The translations under genes and the position numbers were made by a program. Shown here in pieces: positions 31,668-44,194 of a DNA stretch of 64,000 bases (its first letter is position 1; the number at the start of each line of letters is the position of its first letter). Below the pieces are notes generated by a model. The model saw nothing but the letters and a program-made list of their open reading frames with translations, searched no databases and was not told where the DNA came from. This DNA is from Drechmeria coniospora. Lineage: Eukaryota; Ascomycota; Sordariomycetes; Hypocreales; Ophiocordycipitaceae. The stretch covers positions 3,310,027 through 3,374,026 of the forward strand of contig NC_054390.1 in the NCBI RefSeq assembly GCF_001625195.1, read 5' to 3'.

Positions 31668-33630
31668 GTTTTGATGCTGAGTCAAACGCAGGTAAGCCGG
31701 CCAGCCTCCAGACGAGCACAGTCGAATATCGAGCGCATACCGTCCGCCCGTGTGCATCTGCAGGGACAGCGACACCATAATGCATTCACACTAGAATATG
31801 AATCGTCGACTAGACTTGGCCTCGGCGCATCGGGCCATCTCAGTGCCGCTTCCCCGTTGCGGACGATTCCCGTCTCCAGCGCCTCGGCGGCTGCTGCATC
31901 CATACATGAACAGTGCAATTCGTGTAATATTACAACCTGCTCGACTATATGGAACGAAATAACAGCAAGGCTTGGGTAGGCCATTGGCCTTTTTGCTTGA
32001 TGCAACGCTACCTCTCCTAGCCCAAATGGGAAGCTCAGCAACGAGTGACGGGCCGTGCAGTTTCATGAGGACGGGACGCAAGTTCTGCTAAGCCGCTATC
32101 GAACGGATCCCCTCTCGCCGCGATCGCAGTTGGCGACGGATCATGACATAATGCGATGCTCATCTTCGTCGCACAGCCAATCGCGGGTTTCGGGGCCTTG
32201 GCTGTCGAGTACGAACATGCAACTCATTTCAGATGTAATGATTCTACGCTTTGCTCCAAACCAAGGTGGAATAAATGCCTCGCTGCAGCCATTTCAATTT
32301 CAATAATTCCCCTCTTCTACAGGCTAGGTGGTGCAGTAGCTCCCATGCTACCATGGCTGCTTACTGGACTTACTGGTCACGAAAAATATCGCCAATATGG
32401 GTCTGAGTAGCGACCCTGCTGAGGAATTCCAAAGCGGCTTATGCAAATTCACGATGCAGGGTTCCCCCATTCAAACGGACGCGGCATAGTGACGAATACT
32501 CCCGTCCGCGTGCTATACATTGTCACCAGTACGCCAATCGTTGGGAGGACGAACTCTCCATGATGCCCCCATCGGTCTTGAACAAGGATGGGCGGAAGCC
32601 TCGTCAGGATACATACGAGGCGATGACATCAGTCCTTCTCAATCTTCTCGACTGCAATCTCAACATATTCATACCGATGCATGTCCATGCAGAGGCACAG
32701 CAGAGTGACGTATAATTCCCCTTCATGGAGAACTGAATGCACCAAAGAAAGCATCATGTAAATCCAAGGTTCTTGCATCGCTAGGTTTCATGGCAAGGGA
32801 CTGACTGCAATGCCGTGTGCCACCCGGAGCATTTGCAATTTTCCGAATAGTCCAAGGCTCAGGACGTGGCCCTCCGCACCCACGTCTTACACCTGCGTCT
32901 TACATCGACTAGGGTCTCGACTCTATAATAACACAGATATAGGTGTCATCGGGAGTTGTTTGAGCTATTAACTAAAGAACAGGCTTACAGTACGCACGTC
33001 TAGGAGGCTTCTACTCCCTACAGTCACTACTACGACCAGAAATATATACATGTACCTCTTCACAGCAATGCAGCTGCACCTACGCGCGTACGAACGAAGA
33101 CGCTTGGTGCATGTAATCCCTCGTTGGTGCGGAATGCAATACCAGTACGTCTAGCTAGGTCCAAGTGTCTCCAGCGAGTTTATCCGATGCAGCCTCTCCA
33201 GTGGTGACTACGTTCAATGCTGTACGGCTTTCATGCAAGTACAACATTGACGCGCACTTGGGACGAAATTGGGACAGGTGCTTGAGCCGAGCGACATTCT
33301 GTGATTTCGTCCAAGTATCTACAGCGCCGACAACAGCGGTCGACTCGTCCTCATGTGCAGAAAGTGTTTTTGCCGAGGTCAAATGAATGCGGGTGCTCTA
33401 GTGATACTCTTCAGCGTCTTGCGCAGGCCCAGTGATGCGTGTCCGGCATGGAAGGCATCCTTCGTCCACGGTCTGGTGTCGTTTGTCAAACCTTGCTTCG
33501 CTTGGCAACAACGTCGCGCCCAACTCCAACGTACAGATACGTGCCATGGATTGGGCCAGCTGCATCCTTTGAATTAGCAACGTTACCGCGCCACGCTACT
33601 GCATGCCATTTTCTCCCATTCATAACCCGA

Positions 33631-33666
33631 AGACGCTTGCAAAGTGCAAGACGCTTGCAAAGTGCA
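33631..33666. repeat. 18-bp exact tandem duplication
   Basis: Two identical copies of AGACGCTTGCAAAGTGCA, head to tail. Confidence 0.95.
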
Positions 33667-33811
33667 TCGTGGCACAATCATCCATGGCGAGGTGCTTGGG
33701 AGGCAGAGCACACCAGCTGACTTGCAGTGGTTTGGAGCAGATGCGGCCCTCGGCGGTTGAAGGAAGAATTCGGGCGTTCAACGGCCATCGGCTCCAAGCG
33801 GTCTCTCTCTC

Positions 33812-34284
33812 TCATGCGATGCCTGCGGGGAGCCGCTCGAGAGTCAGCTTAACAATGGCTCTGAGCACGTCCATCTCTTCCTCGACGGTGCCACCCATGC
33901 CGGCGTCGGCCACTATCATGGAATTGGTGACGTAGACGGGAAGCTGCGACTTGCGAGCAATCATCTTGGCCAGCCGCGTGGCGAACTCGATGGTTGGCTC
34001 ATGAGAGAAGAGGGTGGTTGACAGCGGCTGCTGCGGATTGAAGCGCTGCGTTTGGCAATTCCATTAGCGTCGCCGCGACCACCTTTGACTTCATGGGCAC
34101 GCACGTCGGGCAGAGCGTAGACAAACGAGCCCATGGGTTTTGGTCCTGCGAGCTGGTCCAGCGACGCCGTCGTGAGGCAGAGGACGATGGCCTTGGCCTG
34201 CGTCGACAAGCGCAGGTAGACGCGCGTGTCCAAGGATTGCGGAAGAGGGATCGAGAGCTGAGCGATGCTGCCATGAACCGCCAT
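33812..34284 (-). CDS. POC4: Proteasome assembly chaperone 4 homologue (137 residues)
   Basis: Two exons, 34284-34105 and 34045-33812; the 59-bp intron has a GTGCGT donor, CTAAT branch site and GCAG acceptor, phase 0. The product begins with a beta-rich half (LSIPLPQSLDTRVYLRLST, then IVLCLTTASL, PMGSFVYALPD), then DRFNPQQPLSTTLFSHE, EFATRLAKMIARKSQLPVYV, NSMIVADAGMGGTVEEEMDV and a C-terminal helix. This order of motifs is that of PAC4/Poc4, which pairs with a partner chaperone to assemble the alpha ring of the 20S proteasome in the cytosol and nucleus. The length fits the family. It is divergent from the methyltransferase gene. Confidence 0.83.
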
Positions 34285-34636
34285 GATGCTTCAGGACGGG
34301 TCTCCGATAGCTTGCTTGCTGTTACCACCTGCGTTTGGAAGGCATCGGCAGAAGGACGATCAAATCTGCCGAGGGTTGGGCCATTTCGTTGGTCACGTCA
34401 CATGATTGGCCCGCGGACCTGGCCTGTGGCCCGCATCGTCCTGCTGTCCCGAATCCTCCATGATGAGGACGGATGGATGAACGACGGCTGGACCATTTAC
34501 ATCCTGATACCGAAGCTTCATTCCTGCATGTATTTCAAAGCGAGCCCCATGACGACGCGGTAGAGACGGCAAGGCAGTAGGCGACACCTGCGATCTCGTC
34601 ACGCTCACGCCTCGCCAGGCGATAGAATTTTTCATC
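34285..34636. promoter_or_regulatory. Shared divergent promoter region of POC4 and the carnosine methyltransferase gene
   Basis: Only 352 bp separates the two start codons, so both promoters must lie here unless leaders overlap the neighbouring gene. No TATA box is evident. No specific binding site was identified. Confidence 0.45.
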
Positions 34637-36070
34637 ATGGGCCATCGAGAGGCGATGCAGCCGTCCGAGGCAGACGACGACATCGCCTGGGCTGGTCTCG
34701 AAGACGGCGTCGAGGACCCCGAGGAAATCAGAGTCATTTTCTGTGCCCTCGACTCTTTCGCGTGAGTTCGTAAGGCATCCGTGCAAGACGGCCCGGCTCG
34801 CTGGTGGCCGGTCTCGTCTCGCCAACCGCCGCTCACCGCCCATCATGACATCACATCGTCGTGGTGCACTGGCCATCTTGTCTCCTCATCGTCTCACTCT
34901 CATCTCGCTGACGACGAGACACGCAGTCAATATCCCAAGGTTGCCCACTTCAACGTCACCCACCTCCGCCGTCGGTCCTTCTACGCTCTGCCCGAGGCCC
35001 ACTGGAAGCTGCTGGCGGAGCCCCCTTTCAACTTTCTCGACACGCTGGAGAAGGTGGACGCGGCGATCGATGCCAACGCCGAGCTCGCTCGAAACATTAT
35101 GCGTGTCGGCCTGCGTTCCTTTGGGTCCATGGCCGCCGGACCGGATGAGCCTCCGACCGAGATGCCGCCGGCCTGGGCCGGTGTCGCCAAGCATTCCGAC
35201 GTGGACAAGGCCCGGAGCACCATCCGACAGTTTTACCGTGACTGGACGGCCGAAGGTGCGACGGAGCGCGAGGCCTGCTACGGGCCCGTCATGCGTGCCG
35301 TGGACGAGGAGAGGGCGCGCCTGGCCGGCTCCCGACCGCTCAGCGTGCTCGTTCCGGGTGCCGGCCTCGGCAGGCTCGTCTTTGAGCTGTGCAGGAAGGG
35401 ATTCGTGGCCGAGGGAAACGAAATATCCTACCATCAACTCCTCGCCTCGTCGTACATCCTCAACGAATGCGACGCCGCGGGAAAGCACACCGTCTACCCC
35501 TGGGTCCACGCCTTCTCCAACCACCAGACTCGAGAGAACCACCTGCGCGGGTACAGAGTGCCGGACGTCCATCCGGCGACGGTCATGGCCGCCGGGGCCG
35601 CCGGCGGGAGCATGTCCATGTGCGCGGCTGACTTTCTCTGCCTCTACGACGATGAGTCCCATCGCGACTCGTACGACGCCGTCGCGAGCGTCTTCTTCCT
35701 CGACACGGCCCCGAACCTGATACGCTACCTCGAGGTCATATACAATTGCCTGCGGCCCGGCGGCGTCCTCGTCAACGTCGGCCCGCTTCTGTGGCACTTT
35801 GAGGATCAGGCGCCGGGCAACCGCGGGCACGACGACGACGGCGACGGCGAGCACGACTCCCGCAACTCGTCGGGCATCGCCGATCCAGGGAGCTTCGAGC
35901 TGTCCAACGACGAGGTCTTGGCCCTGCTGACGAGGCTCGGCTTCGACGTCGAGCGGGCCGAGACGGGCCACGAGGCGCCCTACATCCAGGACAGGGAGAG
36001 CATGCTGCAGACGGTGTACAGGGCGAGCGCCTGGGTGGCGCGGAAGCCACCGAGGACGGCACGGACCTAA
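34637..36070 (+). CDS. Carnosine N-methyltransferase family protein (422 residues)
   Basis: Exons 34637-34761 and 34927-36070; the donor GTGAGT and acceptor CGCAG join codons to read ALDSF-A-QYPKVAHFNVTHLRRRSFYALP, the conserved start of this family. An SAM-binding motif VPGAGLGRL (184-192) is followed by GNEISYHQL, typical of the N2227/CARNMT1 (yeast YNL092W) methyltransferases, which methylate the imidazole of carnosine-like dipeptides. The conserved FFLDTAPN...YLEVIYNCLRPGG and GPLLWHFED segments are present. An acidic insert (about 332-350: HDDDGDGEHD) precedes the last conserved part. The real substrate in a fungus is uncertain. Its 3' end meets the SDR gene tail to tail, with 109 bp between stop codons. 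Confidence 0.88.
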
Positions 36071-36179
36071 CGGCGAGGCAGCGGGAGGGGTACGAAGGCG
36101 ACGAAATGCACGCCGAATGGGAAACGAGACGCAGCCGGAATGCGCGCATGGATTGTATTTCATGTACCTTGGCGGGCCG

Positions 36180-37135
36180 CTACAGCTTGGCCTCGGCGCC
36201 GGCGCCGCGCATCAGCTCGCCGCGGGACCAGACGGCACCGCCGTCGACGGCGATGGCCTCGCCGTTGACGTGCGACCCGGCACGGCTTGCGAGGTAGACG
36301 ACGACGCCGGCAATGTCCTCGGGCCGGCCCAGGCGGCCCATGGGATTTCCCTCGGCCATCTTCTCGGCGCCGCCGGCCATCTCGAGAAGGCCGTTGGACA
36401 TTTTGCTGGGGAAAAAGCCGGGGCAGATGGAGTTGACAGTGATGCCGCGGGGTCCGAGCTCGACGGCAAGGTTGCGGCCGAGGTGGATGACGGCCGCCTT
36501 GCTGGCCGAGTAGCCGTAGGTACCCTGCGGACCGAGCGTGCCGATGCCGAGGCCGGCGACGCTGGCCGTAATGATGACCCTACTCGGCTCGCCCCCCTGG
36601 CCGGAGGGCCTCTCGAGAAGCGGCGTGAACTCGCGGATGGTGTTGAAGACGGCCTTGACGTTGAGGTCCATGACCTTGGCAAAGGCCTGGTCCGGGTGCT
36701 TGTCAAACTCGGCGCCCCAGGTGGCTCCGGCGTTGGCGAGGAGGATGTCGACGGTGTCGGTGTGCTTCTTGACGCCCGCGACGAGCTCCCAGACGCCCTG
36801 CTGGGTCGACGAGTCAGCCGGCACCGCGACGGCGCGCGCCCCGGGGGCCAGGTTCGGCAGCGCGTTGAGGGCCCGGCAGGCGGCGTCGCAGGCCGATGCC
36901 TTGCGGGACGAGATGAAGACGGTCGCGGCGCCCGCCTGGAGGAAGCTGCCGTCGACGTCAGCACGACGGTCCGACGCTGCTGGGGGAAATGCAGGCAGCC
37001 CCTGAACGAGAGGAAGCCGGAGACGCACGCCGAGGCCGCGTGCAGACCGAGGCCACGGGAGCCGCCGGTGACGACGGCCACCTTGCCCTTGAGCGAGAAG
37101 AGCGAGGGGAAGTCGGAGAGCTGAGCGTCGGTCAT
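36180..37135 (-). CDS. Short-chain dehydrogenase/reductase (290 residues)
   Basis: Exons 37135-37029 and 36945-36180 with an 83-bp intron (GTGCGT donor, CTGAC branch site), phase 2. Classical SDR fold: cofactor motif TGGSRGLG (23-30), NAG (107-109), Ser164 and Tyr181-x3-Lys185 (YSASK), all catalytic residues in place. The Arg50 after the second strand (SSRK) suggests NADPH preference. The closest group I recall is fungal SDRs of the RhlG/3-oxoacyl-ACP reductase type, and the PGFFPSKM and VDGGAVW segments agree. Substrate unknown. No targeting signal is seen. Keeping the intron would also leave an open frame, but it would break the second strand. Confidence 0.87.
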
Positions 37136-38672
37136 GGCGTCTGCTGCTGGACGGACGGGCCGGAACTCGAGAGAGGGTCGGAGTGAAGGGGATGAAGCGG
37201 CGATGGGTTGGCAGGAGAAGCAGGTCGCGCAAATGGGGCCGGCACGGAATCCTATGGGCGATCGATGCCGCCACCCGGCTATGGGGCTATGGGTCTGAGG
37301 GCCACAGGATCGTCAAAGGGGTTGCTTTTCTTGCTGTCTTGGTAGATGTTTTCGGCTGTTGGCGTGGGTTGTTGCAGAAACACACCCCGACGATCGGGCC
37401 ATGAAGCCGAGGCTCAGCATGGCGACTACCTGTATGAAAGTACTCGGTACCACTACGCAGCAATAAGTACATGCACATGTTGGCCTACCTAGTATTCCGT
37501 GCATTTAGTACGGAGTACTTACCTAGGTAAGGTAGTAGGAACGTACAGTACGGAAGTACTTGTACAGCACTCAGGTGGTAAGTACTGCGTACTTACATGG
37601 ACTTGTACACCTAAGTAGGTGTTCATACTCCGTACATAATAGCAAGTAAACGTGCTTACCGTACGTGGCAAGTACCAAGATACTTGCGCGCTACTTGTGC
37701 TTGAAGTATATATTCGTCTTTGCCCATAGGTTCGGCAGTTGGTGCCAATCTCTCAAGTAGTAACTTGTACATGCACTGTACTCCGTACTGTAGGCGTAAG
37801 TGATGCATTATAAAGTCGGTTCGGAGTACGGAGTACTTGATCCGTACGTCCGTCAGCTATTATAATATTAATACTGCAACGAGGTACGGATTACGGAGTA
37901 CTTACTTCATACTGTGCAGGTGAGCAAGTCCTTGTACTGTACGTACCTACATGCACTTTGCACGGCGATAATTACCCCGCTACGGTCTGCTTGTTGATTT
38001 ATTCATCAGGGCCATTGCCAGGTCCGTGTTGAACGAGTGGAAGAAAAGTGAGTATTCGGCAGTGCATCATGATTGCCGCCTGTGCCGATGGCGACGAGCG
38101 CAAGTTCGAGCGCTCCGTCGCCGCTGATGCCGAGCAATTCCGAAAGAGCTGCTGCATGTAATAAGTACTGTACTGTAAGTACTTGGTCTGTACGCACACG
38201 GTTGGCACCTCCAATAACCGCCGCCCCCTCTCTCCGTCCCGAGTCCTTATCCTGTCCGGGTTATCGTTATCGCACCCCGCGCTACCAGTTTTCTTGCGGG
38301 CCACGAGCGATGCGCCCCGCCCGGACAGGACTGGACGGACTTGGGTTGGTTGGCGGCCCACCAGGCCAAAAGGCTGCATCACGAACGACTCTTCCACCAT
38401 CCGACGTCTATCAAATGCCAGCTGACCGTCGCTTCCGGTCGATTCCGCCCCCCCGTCATCATCGATAGCTGCACCAGCACCAGCATCATATAGCGTGAGT
38501 CTTGAGAGCAGCGGCACGCACCGGCCGCCCCGGCCGGGGGTCGAGCCTCGCTGACGGTGGCCAGACGCAATATTCGACAGGCCAGAGCCATCAAACAGAC
38601 CCAGCTCTGCTGGCCTCCCGCCCTCCTCACCTCCGAGCTCGCTTCCGTTGCGACAGACGCGCTCCTGCGGCC
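37136..38672. other. Intergenic region with GTAC-motif cluster
   Basis: Divergent promoters of the SDR and KAP104 genes lie at the ends. 37440-37960 is a GTAC cluster. The KAP104 leader is about 38460-38672. Confidence 0.55.
37440..37960. repeat. GTAC-motif cluster
   Basis: Contains TACGGAGTA near 37509, 37825 and 37893, TACTCCGTAC near 37628 and 37782, and many TACTTGTA-like units. Confidence 0.75.
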
Positions 38673-41600
38673 ATGGCTTGGCAGCCTGCCCCCGAATCGC
38701 TGCGGCAGCTCGCTTCCTGCCTCAAGGACTCCCTCAGCGGCTTCGACAAGTCGGCCCAGAAGCAAGCCGAACTGGTGGGCGCCACGGCATCCGCTCCGCC
38801 GCCGACGCCAGAGCTGACGTCTTCGTAGATGCTCCAGCAAGCCAAGAGCTCGCCCGACATCAACAACTATCTCGCCTACCTCTTCTCCAGCGCCCATCCG
38901 CCCGAGGGTCTGCCGTGCAGCCAGCAGGACTATCACCTCGTGCGCTCCTCGGCCGGCATCATGCTGAAGAACAACGTTCGGAACGAGTGGAAGTCGATTC
39001 CTGAGGCGAGCCTGCAGCTCGTCAAGCTCGCCGTCCCCCTCGGCCTGCAGGATGCCAACGCCCAGATCCGCAGCTTCGCCGGCAACGTCGCCACCGAGGT
39101 CATCAAGCGAGGCGGCATCTTGGGATGGCCCGAGCTGCTCCCCCAGCTGATTGACATGATCGGCAACGCGAGCGGCCAGTCGTCCAACGAGGCGCAGGAG
39201 GGCGCCATGGCGGCCATGGCCAAGATTTGCGAGGACAACACGAGGATGATGATGCGCGAGGTCAACGGGCAGCGGCCCCTCAACTTCCTCTTCCCCAAGT
39301 TCATCGCCGCCACCAAGAGTCCGCTCGCCAAGGTGCGCGTCGGGGCGCTCACGGCCATCAACATCTTCACCCTGCACGAGTCCCAGGCCATGGTCGCCTC
39401 CATCGACGACCTCCTCCAGCACCTCTTCGTCCTCTCGGCCGACGAGAACCTCGACGTCCGCCGGCAGGTCTGCCGCGCCTTTGTCAACCTCGTCGAGACG
39501 AGGCCCGACAAGCTCGAGCCCCACATCGGCGGCCTCGTCGACTACATCATCACGCAGCAGAAGAGCGACGACGAGGACCTCGCCTGCGAGGCGGCCGAGT
39601 TCTGGCTCGCCATCGGCGAGCACCACAACCTCTGGCAGGCCCTGCAGCCCTACCTCGGCAAGATCATCCCCGTCCTGCTCGAGTGCATGGTCTACAGCAG
39701 CGACGAGATCGCCCTCCTCGGCGACGCCTCGGACGACGAGGAGGAGGAGGACCGGCAGGAGGACATCAAGCCCGCCTTTGCCAAGAAGAACCTGACTCGG
39801 GCGGCCAACGGCGAGGGGTCGTCGGCGGCGACGCCGCCGGCGCCGGCGGCGGACGGCGCCAACAAGAACGACGCCGCCGGCGGCTACGGCAAGCTCAACG
39901 AGATGGACGACGATGTCGAGGAGGGCGAGATCGACGACGATTTCGAGGACGGCGACGACATGAACCCCGACGAGAGGTGGACGGTTCGCAAGTGCTCCGC
40001 CGCCGCCCTCGACGTCTTCGCCCGCGACTTCCGAGGCGCCGTCTTCGAGGCCATCTTCCCCTACCTGTCCCAGAACCTCAAGCACACGGAATGGCCGTAC
40101 CGGGAGGCGGCCGTGCTCGCCCTCGGCGCCGTCGCCGAGGGCTGCATGACGGTCGTCGTCCCCCACCTCCACGAGCTCGTCCCCTACCTCATCTCCCTCC
40201 TCGAGGACGACGAGGCCGTCGTGAGGCAGATCACCTGCTGGACCCTCGGCCGCTACTCGTCGTGGGCCGCCACGCTTCCCGACCAGGCGCAGAAGGAGCG
40301 GTACTTTGTGCCCATGATGGACGGCGTCCTGCAGAAGATGCTCGACAGGAACAAGAAGGTGCAGGCGGCCGGCGCGTCGGCCTTTGCCAACATCGAGGAG
40401 AAGGCCGGCCGGCACCTGGAGCCCTACTGCGGACCCATCATCCAGCAGTTCGTCCGCTGCTTCGAAAGGTACAAGGACCGCAACATGTACATCCTCTACG
40501 ACTGCGTCCAGACGCTCGCCGAGCGCGTCGGCCCCCTGCTCGCCACGCCCGAGCTCGCCAACCAGCTGATGCCGGCGCTTATACGGCGGTACAACACCAT
40601 CGCCGACGAGTCGCGCGAGGTCTTCCCCCTGCTCGAGTGCCTGTCCTACGTCGCCCTCGCCCTCGGCCACGCCTTCACGCCGTACGCGGCCCCCATCTTC
40701 ATCCGGTGCGTCAGCATCATCCACAACAACCTCGAGCAGGCCATGGCGGCTGCCGCCGGCAACGCCGCCGTCGACCAGCCCGACAAGGATTTCCTCATCA
40801 CGAGCCTCGACCTCATGAGCGCCATCGTCCAGGCTCTCGGCGACGAGAAGGCGACCGAGCTCGTCAAGAGCTCGCCCCACCCCTTCTTCGAGCTGCTCAG
40901 CTTCTGCATGGAGGATCCGACCGACGAGGTTCGGCAGTCGGCCTACGCGCTCCTCGGCGACTCGGCCAAGTACGTCTTCCCGCAGCTGCAGCCGCACCTG
41001 CCGGCCATGGTGCCCATCCTCCTGCGCCAGCTCGACATGGACAGCATCCTCGACGAGGAGATGGACAACGGCTTCGGCGTCGTCAACAACGCCTGCTGGT
41101 CGGCCGGCGAGATCGCCATGCAGCACGGCAAGGCCATGGCGCCCTGGGTGGCCGAGCTGCTCCAGCGCTTCGTCGAGATCATGAGCAACGGCCGCGTGCC
41201 CAAGGGGCTCAGCGAGAACGCCGCCACGGCTCTCGGCCGCCTCGGCCTGCACAGCGCCGAGCTGCTCGCCCCGGCCCTGCCCACCTTTGCCGAGGATTTC
41301 CTCGTCGCCATGCAGGAGATTGACCCGTCCGAGGAGAAGGCGACGGCCTTTAAGGGCTTCTCCATCATCGTCAGCCAGAACCCGCACGGCATGGAGCGGG
41401 TCCTGCTGGACTACTTTGTCGCCATCGCGCAGTACAAGGACCTGAACCTCCGCAGCCCCATCAAGCAAGAGCTGCACCAGGTCTTTCAAGCCGTACGTCC
41501 AAACGACCACCCCATCCGCCTTGTCGACGAGAGACTGGCACGCACGCTGACCGGCTGACAAACTAACTAACTCGCTCGCTCGCCAGGTGCTCGACGTTTA

Positions 41601-41688
41601 CAAGCAAATGATGCCCCAGTTCGGCGAGTTCATCGGCCGGATGCAGCCGCAGGACCAGCAGCTCATCAAGGCCAACTACGCCATCTGA
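38673..41688 (+). CDS. KAP104: Transportin (karyopherin beta-2), nuclear import receptor (955 residues)
   Basis: Exons 38673-38774, 38829-41492 and 41587-41688, all phase 0. The N-terminus MAWQPAPESLRQLASCLKDS and NNYLAYLFSSA match the Kap104/transportin family, and HEAT-type helix pairs continue to the C-terminus. The acidic H8 loop is present in two parts (SDDEEEEDRQED and EMDDDVEEGEIDDDFEDGDD), separated by an Ala/Pro/Gly-rich linker that is probably lineage-specific. In the family this loop couples Ran-GTP binding to release of PY-NLS cargo such as hnRNP proteins. The last exon (VLDVYKQMMPQF...NYAI) completes the terminal HEAT repeat. Very strong C-ending codon bias suggests high expression and creates long open frames on the other strand. 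Confidence 0.95.
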
Positions 41689-44194
41689 AGAGTCGCCTCA
41701 CCGCCGCGCGAACCCATCGGATGCCGGCGCGGCGACGTGGAGCGTCAGTTTCGAGCAGCCCGACCGTGTCGTTCACCGCTCCGCAACGCGCGGTGATGCG
41801 AGTGCAGGCGAGACTGCCGTCGAACCGGCCGAGGCGCGAGAGCGTGGACTGGTGCGAGATTTGCGGCACGCCGAGGGGAACCTACGAGACTTGATGCGGG
41901 GCGAATGAAATAAGGGCCGCAGAGGGGGGGGGGGGGCTCGAGGGAGGACGACGATGAATATACCAGGAATGGCGGTATGGAGCAGTTGGGTGTCGGCGGA
42001 CAGCCACGTGACCCACGCGGCGAGTCAGTGGACGGTGGGCGAGGCCGAAGAGGGGGCAGGAGATCCTGCATGACATGAGCGCTGACGCGGCAGTACCGGT
42101 TGTAGACAGTATTACTTGTAGATGTTACCCCAAGAAGCAAGTTGCCTGGCTTCGAACGCCTCGCACGATGCCCTTGTCATCCCGCACGCATAGAACCTCG
42201 AGCCAGTTCCTCACCTGGTGGAAAGTTGGGTTTGCCGCATCTGTGTATGAGGGTCCAGGGTAGGTGACCTGCTTAAGGTGTGCTTGCAGGTAATATATTA
42301 TGTTACTTGGATTGTGGTTCGTTGTCTCGTGCTAGTGCTTACTGGTGAGTACGTACTGTACGGTAACCGCCCTTGTTTGGGGTACCAAGTAATAATATTA
42401 CGGCCTTTTGGTGCATTGGCAAGTATAGTAATAACACTGGCGCCAGTGCTTCATTTAGATACAAGTACGACTCATAGTTAATACTTAAGTACAGTACAGT
42501 ACTCCGTACTACTTACGTATTCATCGAGAGCCAGTTCCAAAGGCACTGCATAGAATCATTAGTCATGCACGGAGGACTGGGCTCCTGTAATCTACAGTAC
42601 TGGCAGATTATGCTCACATAATCATGATACTACTAGGTCCGGAGTACTCCGTACTGTACTTACTTACAGTACATCACTCACCTGCACTATACGTAGTACA
42701 AGTACTCCGTACTCACATGTTCTTGGAATAGGAGTAGTGTAATTACTCCGTACTCCGTACTCACTCCGTACTTGTAGTGTATTCCGTACTTGTACAGTAC
42801 TGTACTGTAGGTAATTGTACACCTACATAACAGCTACCACACCACATACTAGTAATTACTGTACCTCTTCTTGTAGACACGACACCCTGACTGGTGCATC
42901 CGATACGTGCCTCAAGTACTTCGTAATGACCAGCGAGAGACTGCTAGGCACGGAGCGTCCATCCATGCATCTTTCGAGGCAGGAGGTCACTGCGAGCACA
43001 GTTCCGACGCGGCCTCGATACCTCGGCAATGTACATGTACCCCGACACCTGCAGTGCAAGTAAGTACTGCGCAAGTAGCTGTACATGTGCGTCGGCACAG
43101 GCTGCCACTCTCCGTGCCGGGAACAAAGTGCCATGTAGCGTTGAGAAGGCGCCTTTGCCGACCACGAGAAATGCGTGGACCCGTTCAGTACACGCACTCT
43201 CTGCGGCGCGACACATGCGGTGGGAGGGGCCGAGAACGCTCAGGTATGCCTACGGTGCAGGCAGCGGGTGAAGCATGGCCGCTTGCCTCAGGTGGAGGGC
43301 ATCAAGGGCATCATGGCCATCATGGCGTCACTCTGCCCGCAGCTGCCGGGGGTGACGGGGCGGTTGGGGTTTGGGGGGTTTGGGGGGGCTGGATGCCAAC
43401 GGTACTTCCATCGCCCCGCCAGCGTGTTACGGCCTCGCGAGCGGCGCAGGCACAGGCTCTAACGCGGGCCGGGGTCGAGCCAGGTACCGCGCAGCGCCCG
43501 CTACTGCCGCCATCAGGTCACAGGTTGGGTGCCTGGTCTGGTCGCTTGGGTCGGTCCCAGTGGTCCGCGCTCGCCCTCGTTGGTGGCAGCAACCGGGACG
43601 AGTACGTACCGACCGACTCCTGCCCTCACATCCGCTTCCACTCCTCCAGCATTCCATCCTCGTCCGCCATCCCCGATCCATCGTCCTCCTCTTCCCGACA
43701 TCGGATATTGTTTGTTTCCGCCGTGCTGCCCTTTGCATCGACTCGAGCCATCTCGTCCGCGCTCTCTCGTCCCCCCCGCCGCTCCTCCTCGCCCCTGCTT
43801 CTGCGACCTCGCGACCGGGCCACCAACAGGCAACTCGAGGCGACGTCCACCTCACCGACGCCATCGCCCCGACAGCGTCCGACCCGGCGAAGCCATCATC
43901 CGTCGGGCCCCCCTGTCCCCGTCCATCCACTGGCAGCCGGCACCGTCTCTGGCTCACCGCCGAAGCCGCCCCGGCAGGCCCTTCCTCGCAGGCGACACGA
44001 GGCCTCGGCGCTGCCGAATGATCCATCGTCTGCCGGACCAAGACCCCGTCATTGCGCGAGGGCGGCCATCGACGACGCTCCGTGGCCACCGTCGCGGCGG
44101 TGACGCCTGTCCGTCTCACGACCGGCACCTCGGGCGCCGCTGCGACATTGATAGCGGCTGACCGTCGTCCCACGGACCGGACGGCGTGCGGTCC
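41689..44194. other. 2.5-kb intergenic region
   Basis: 3' end of KAP104, a G13 tract at 41924-41936, a GTAC cluster at 42290-42860, then GC-rich sequence with long open frames on both strands (42900-44190) that show no family or consistent codon bias. The last part is CT-rich and is probably a long leader of the Ssh4-like gene. Confidence 0.5.
42290..42860. repeat. GTAC-motif cluster
   Basis: TACTCCGTAC copies near 42501, 42647, 42702 and 42747-42769, with TACAGTA, TACTTGTA and AATATTA units between them. Confidence 0.75.

Larger units (their letters stand above)
31565..33811. other. 2.2-kb intergenic region
   Basis: The first ~110 bp is the CA-rich leader and promoter of the peptide gene. 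The rest has mid-GC sequence with no recognisable protein, an 18-bp exact tandem duplication at 33631-33666, and the 3' end of POC4. Confidence 0.5.

Noticed and set aside
38379..41561. A 1060-codon open frame on the minus strand opposite KAP104, plus a 698-codon frame on the plus strand in another phase
   Set aside because: Both are by-products of the extreme C-ending codon bias of KAP104. Their products are low-complexity (Val/Leu/Asp/Glu/Gly and Arg/Pro/Ala) with no family, while KAP104 itself is unmistakable.
42907..44103. Long plus-strand open frame upstream of the Ssh4-like gene
   Set aside because: Its product is Ser/Pro/Arg low-complexity sequence from a CT-rich leader, with equally long frames on the other strand.
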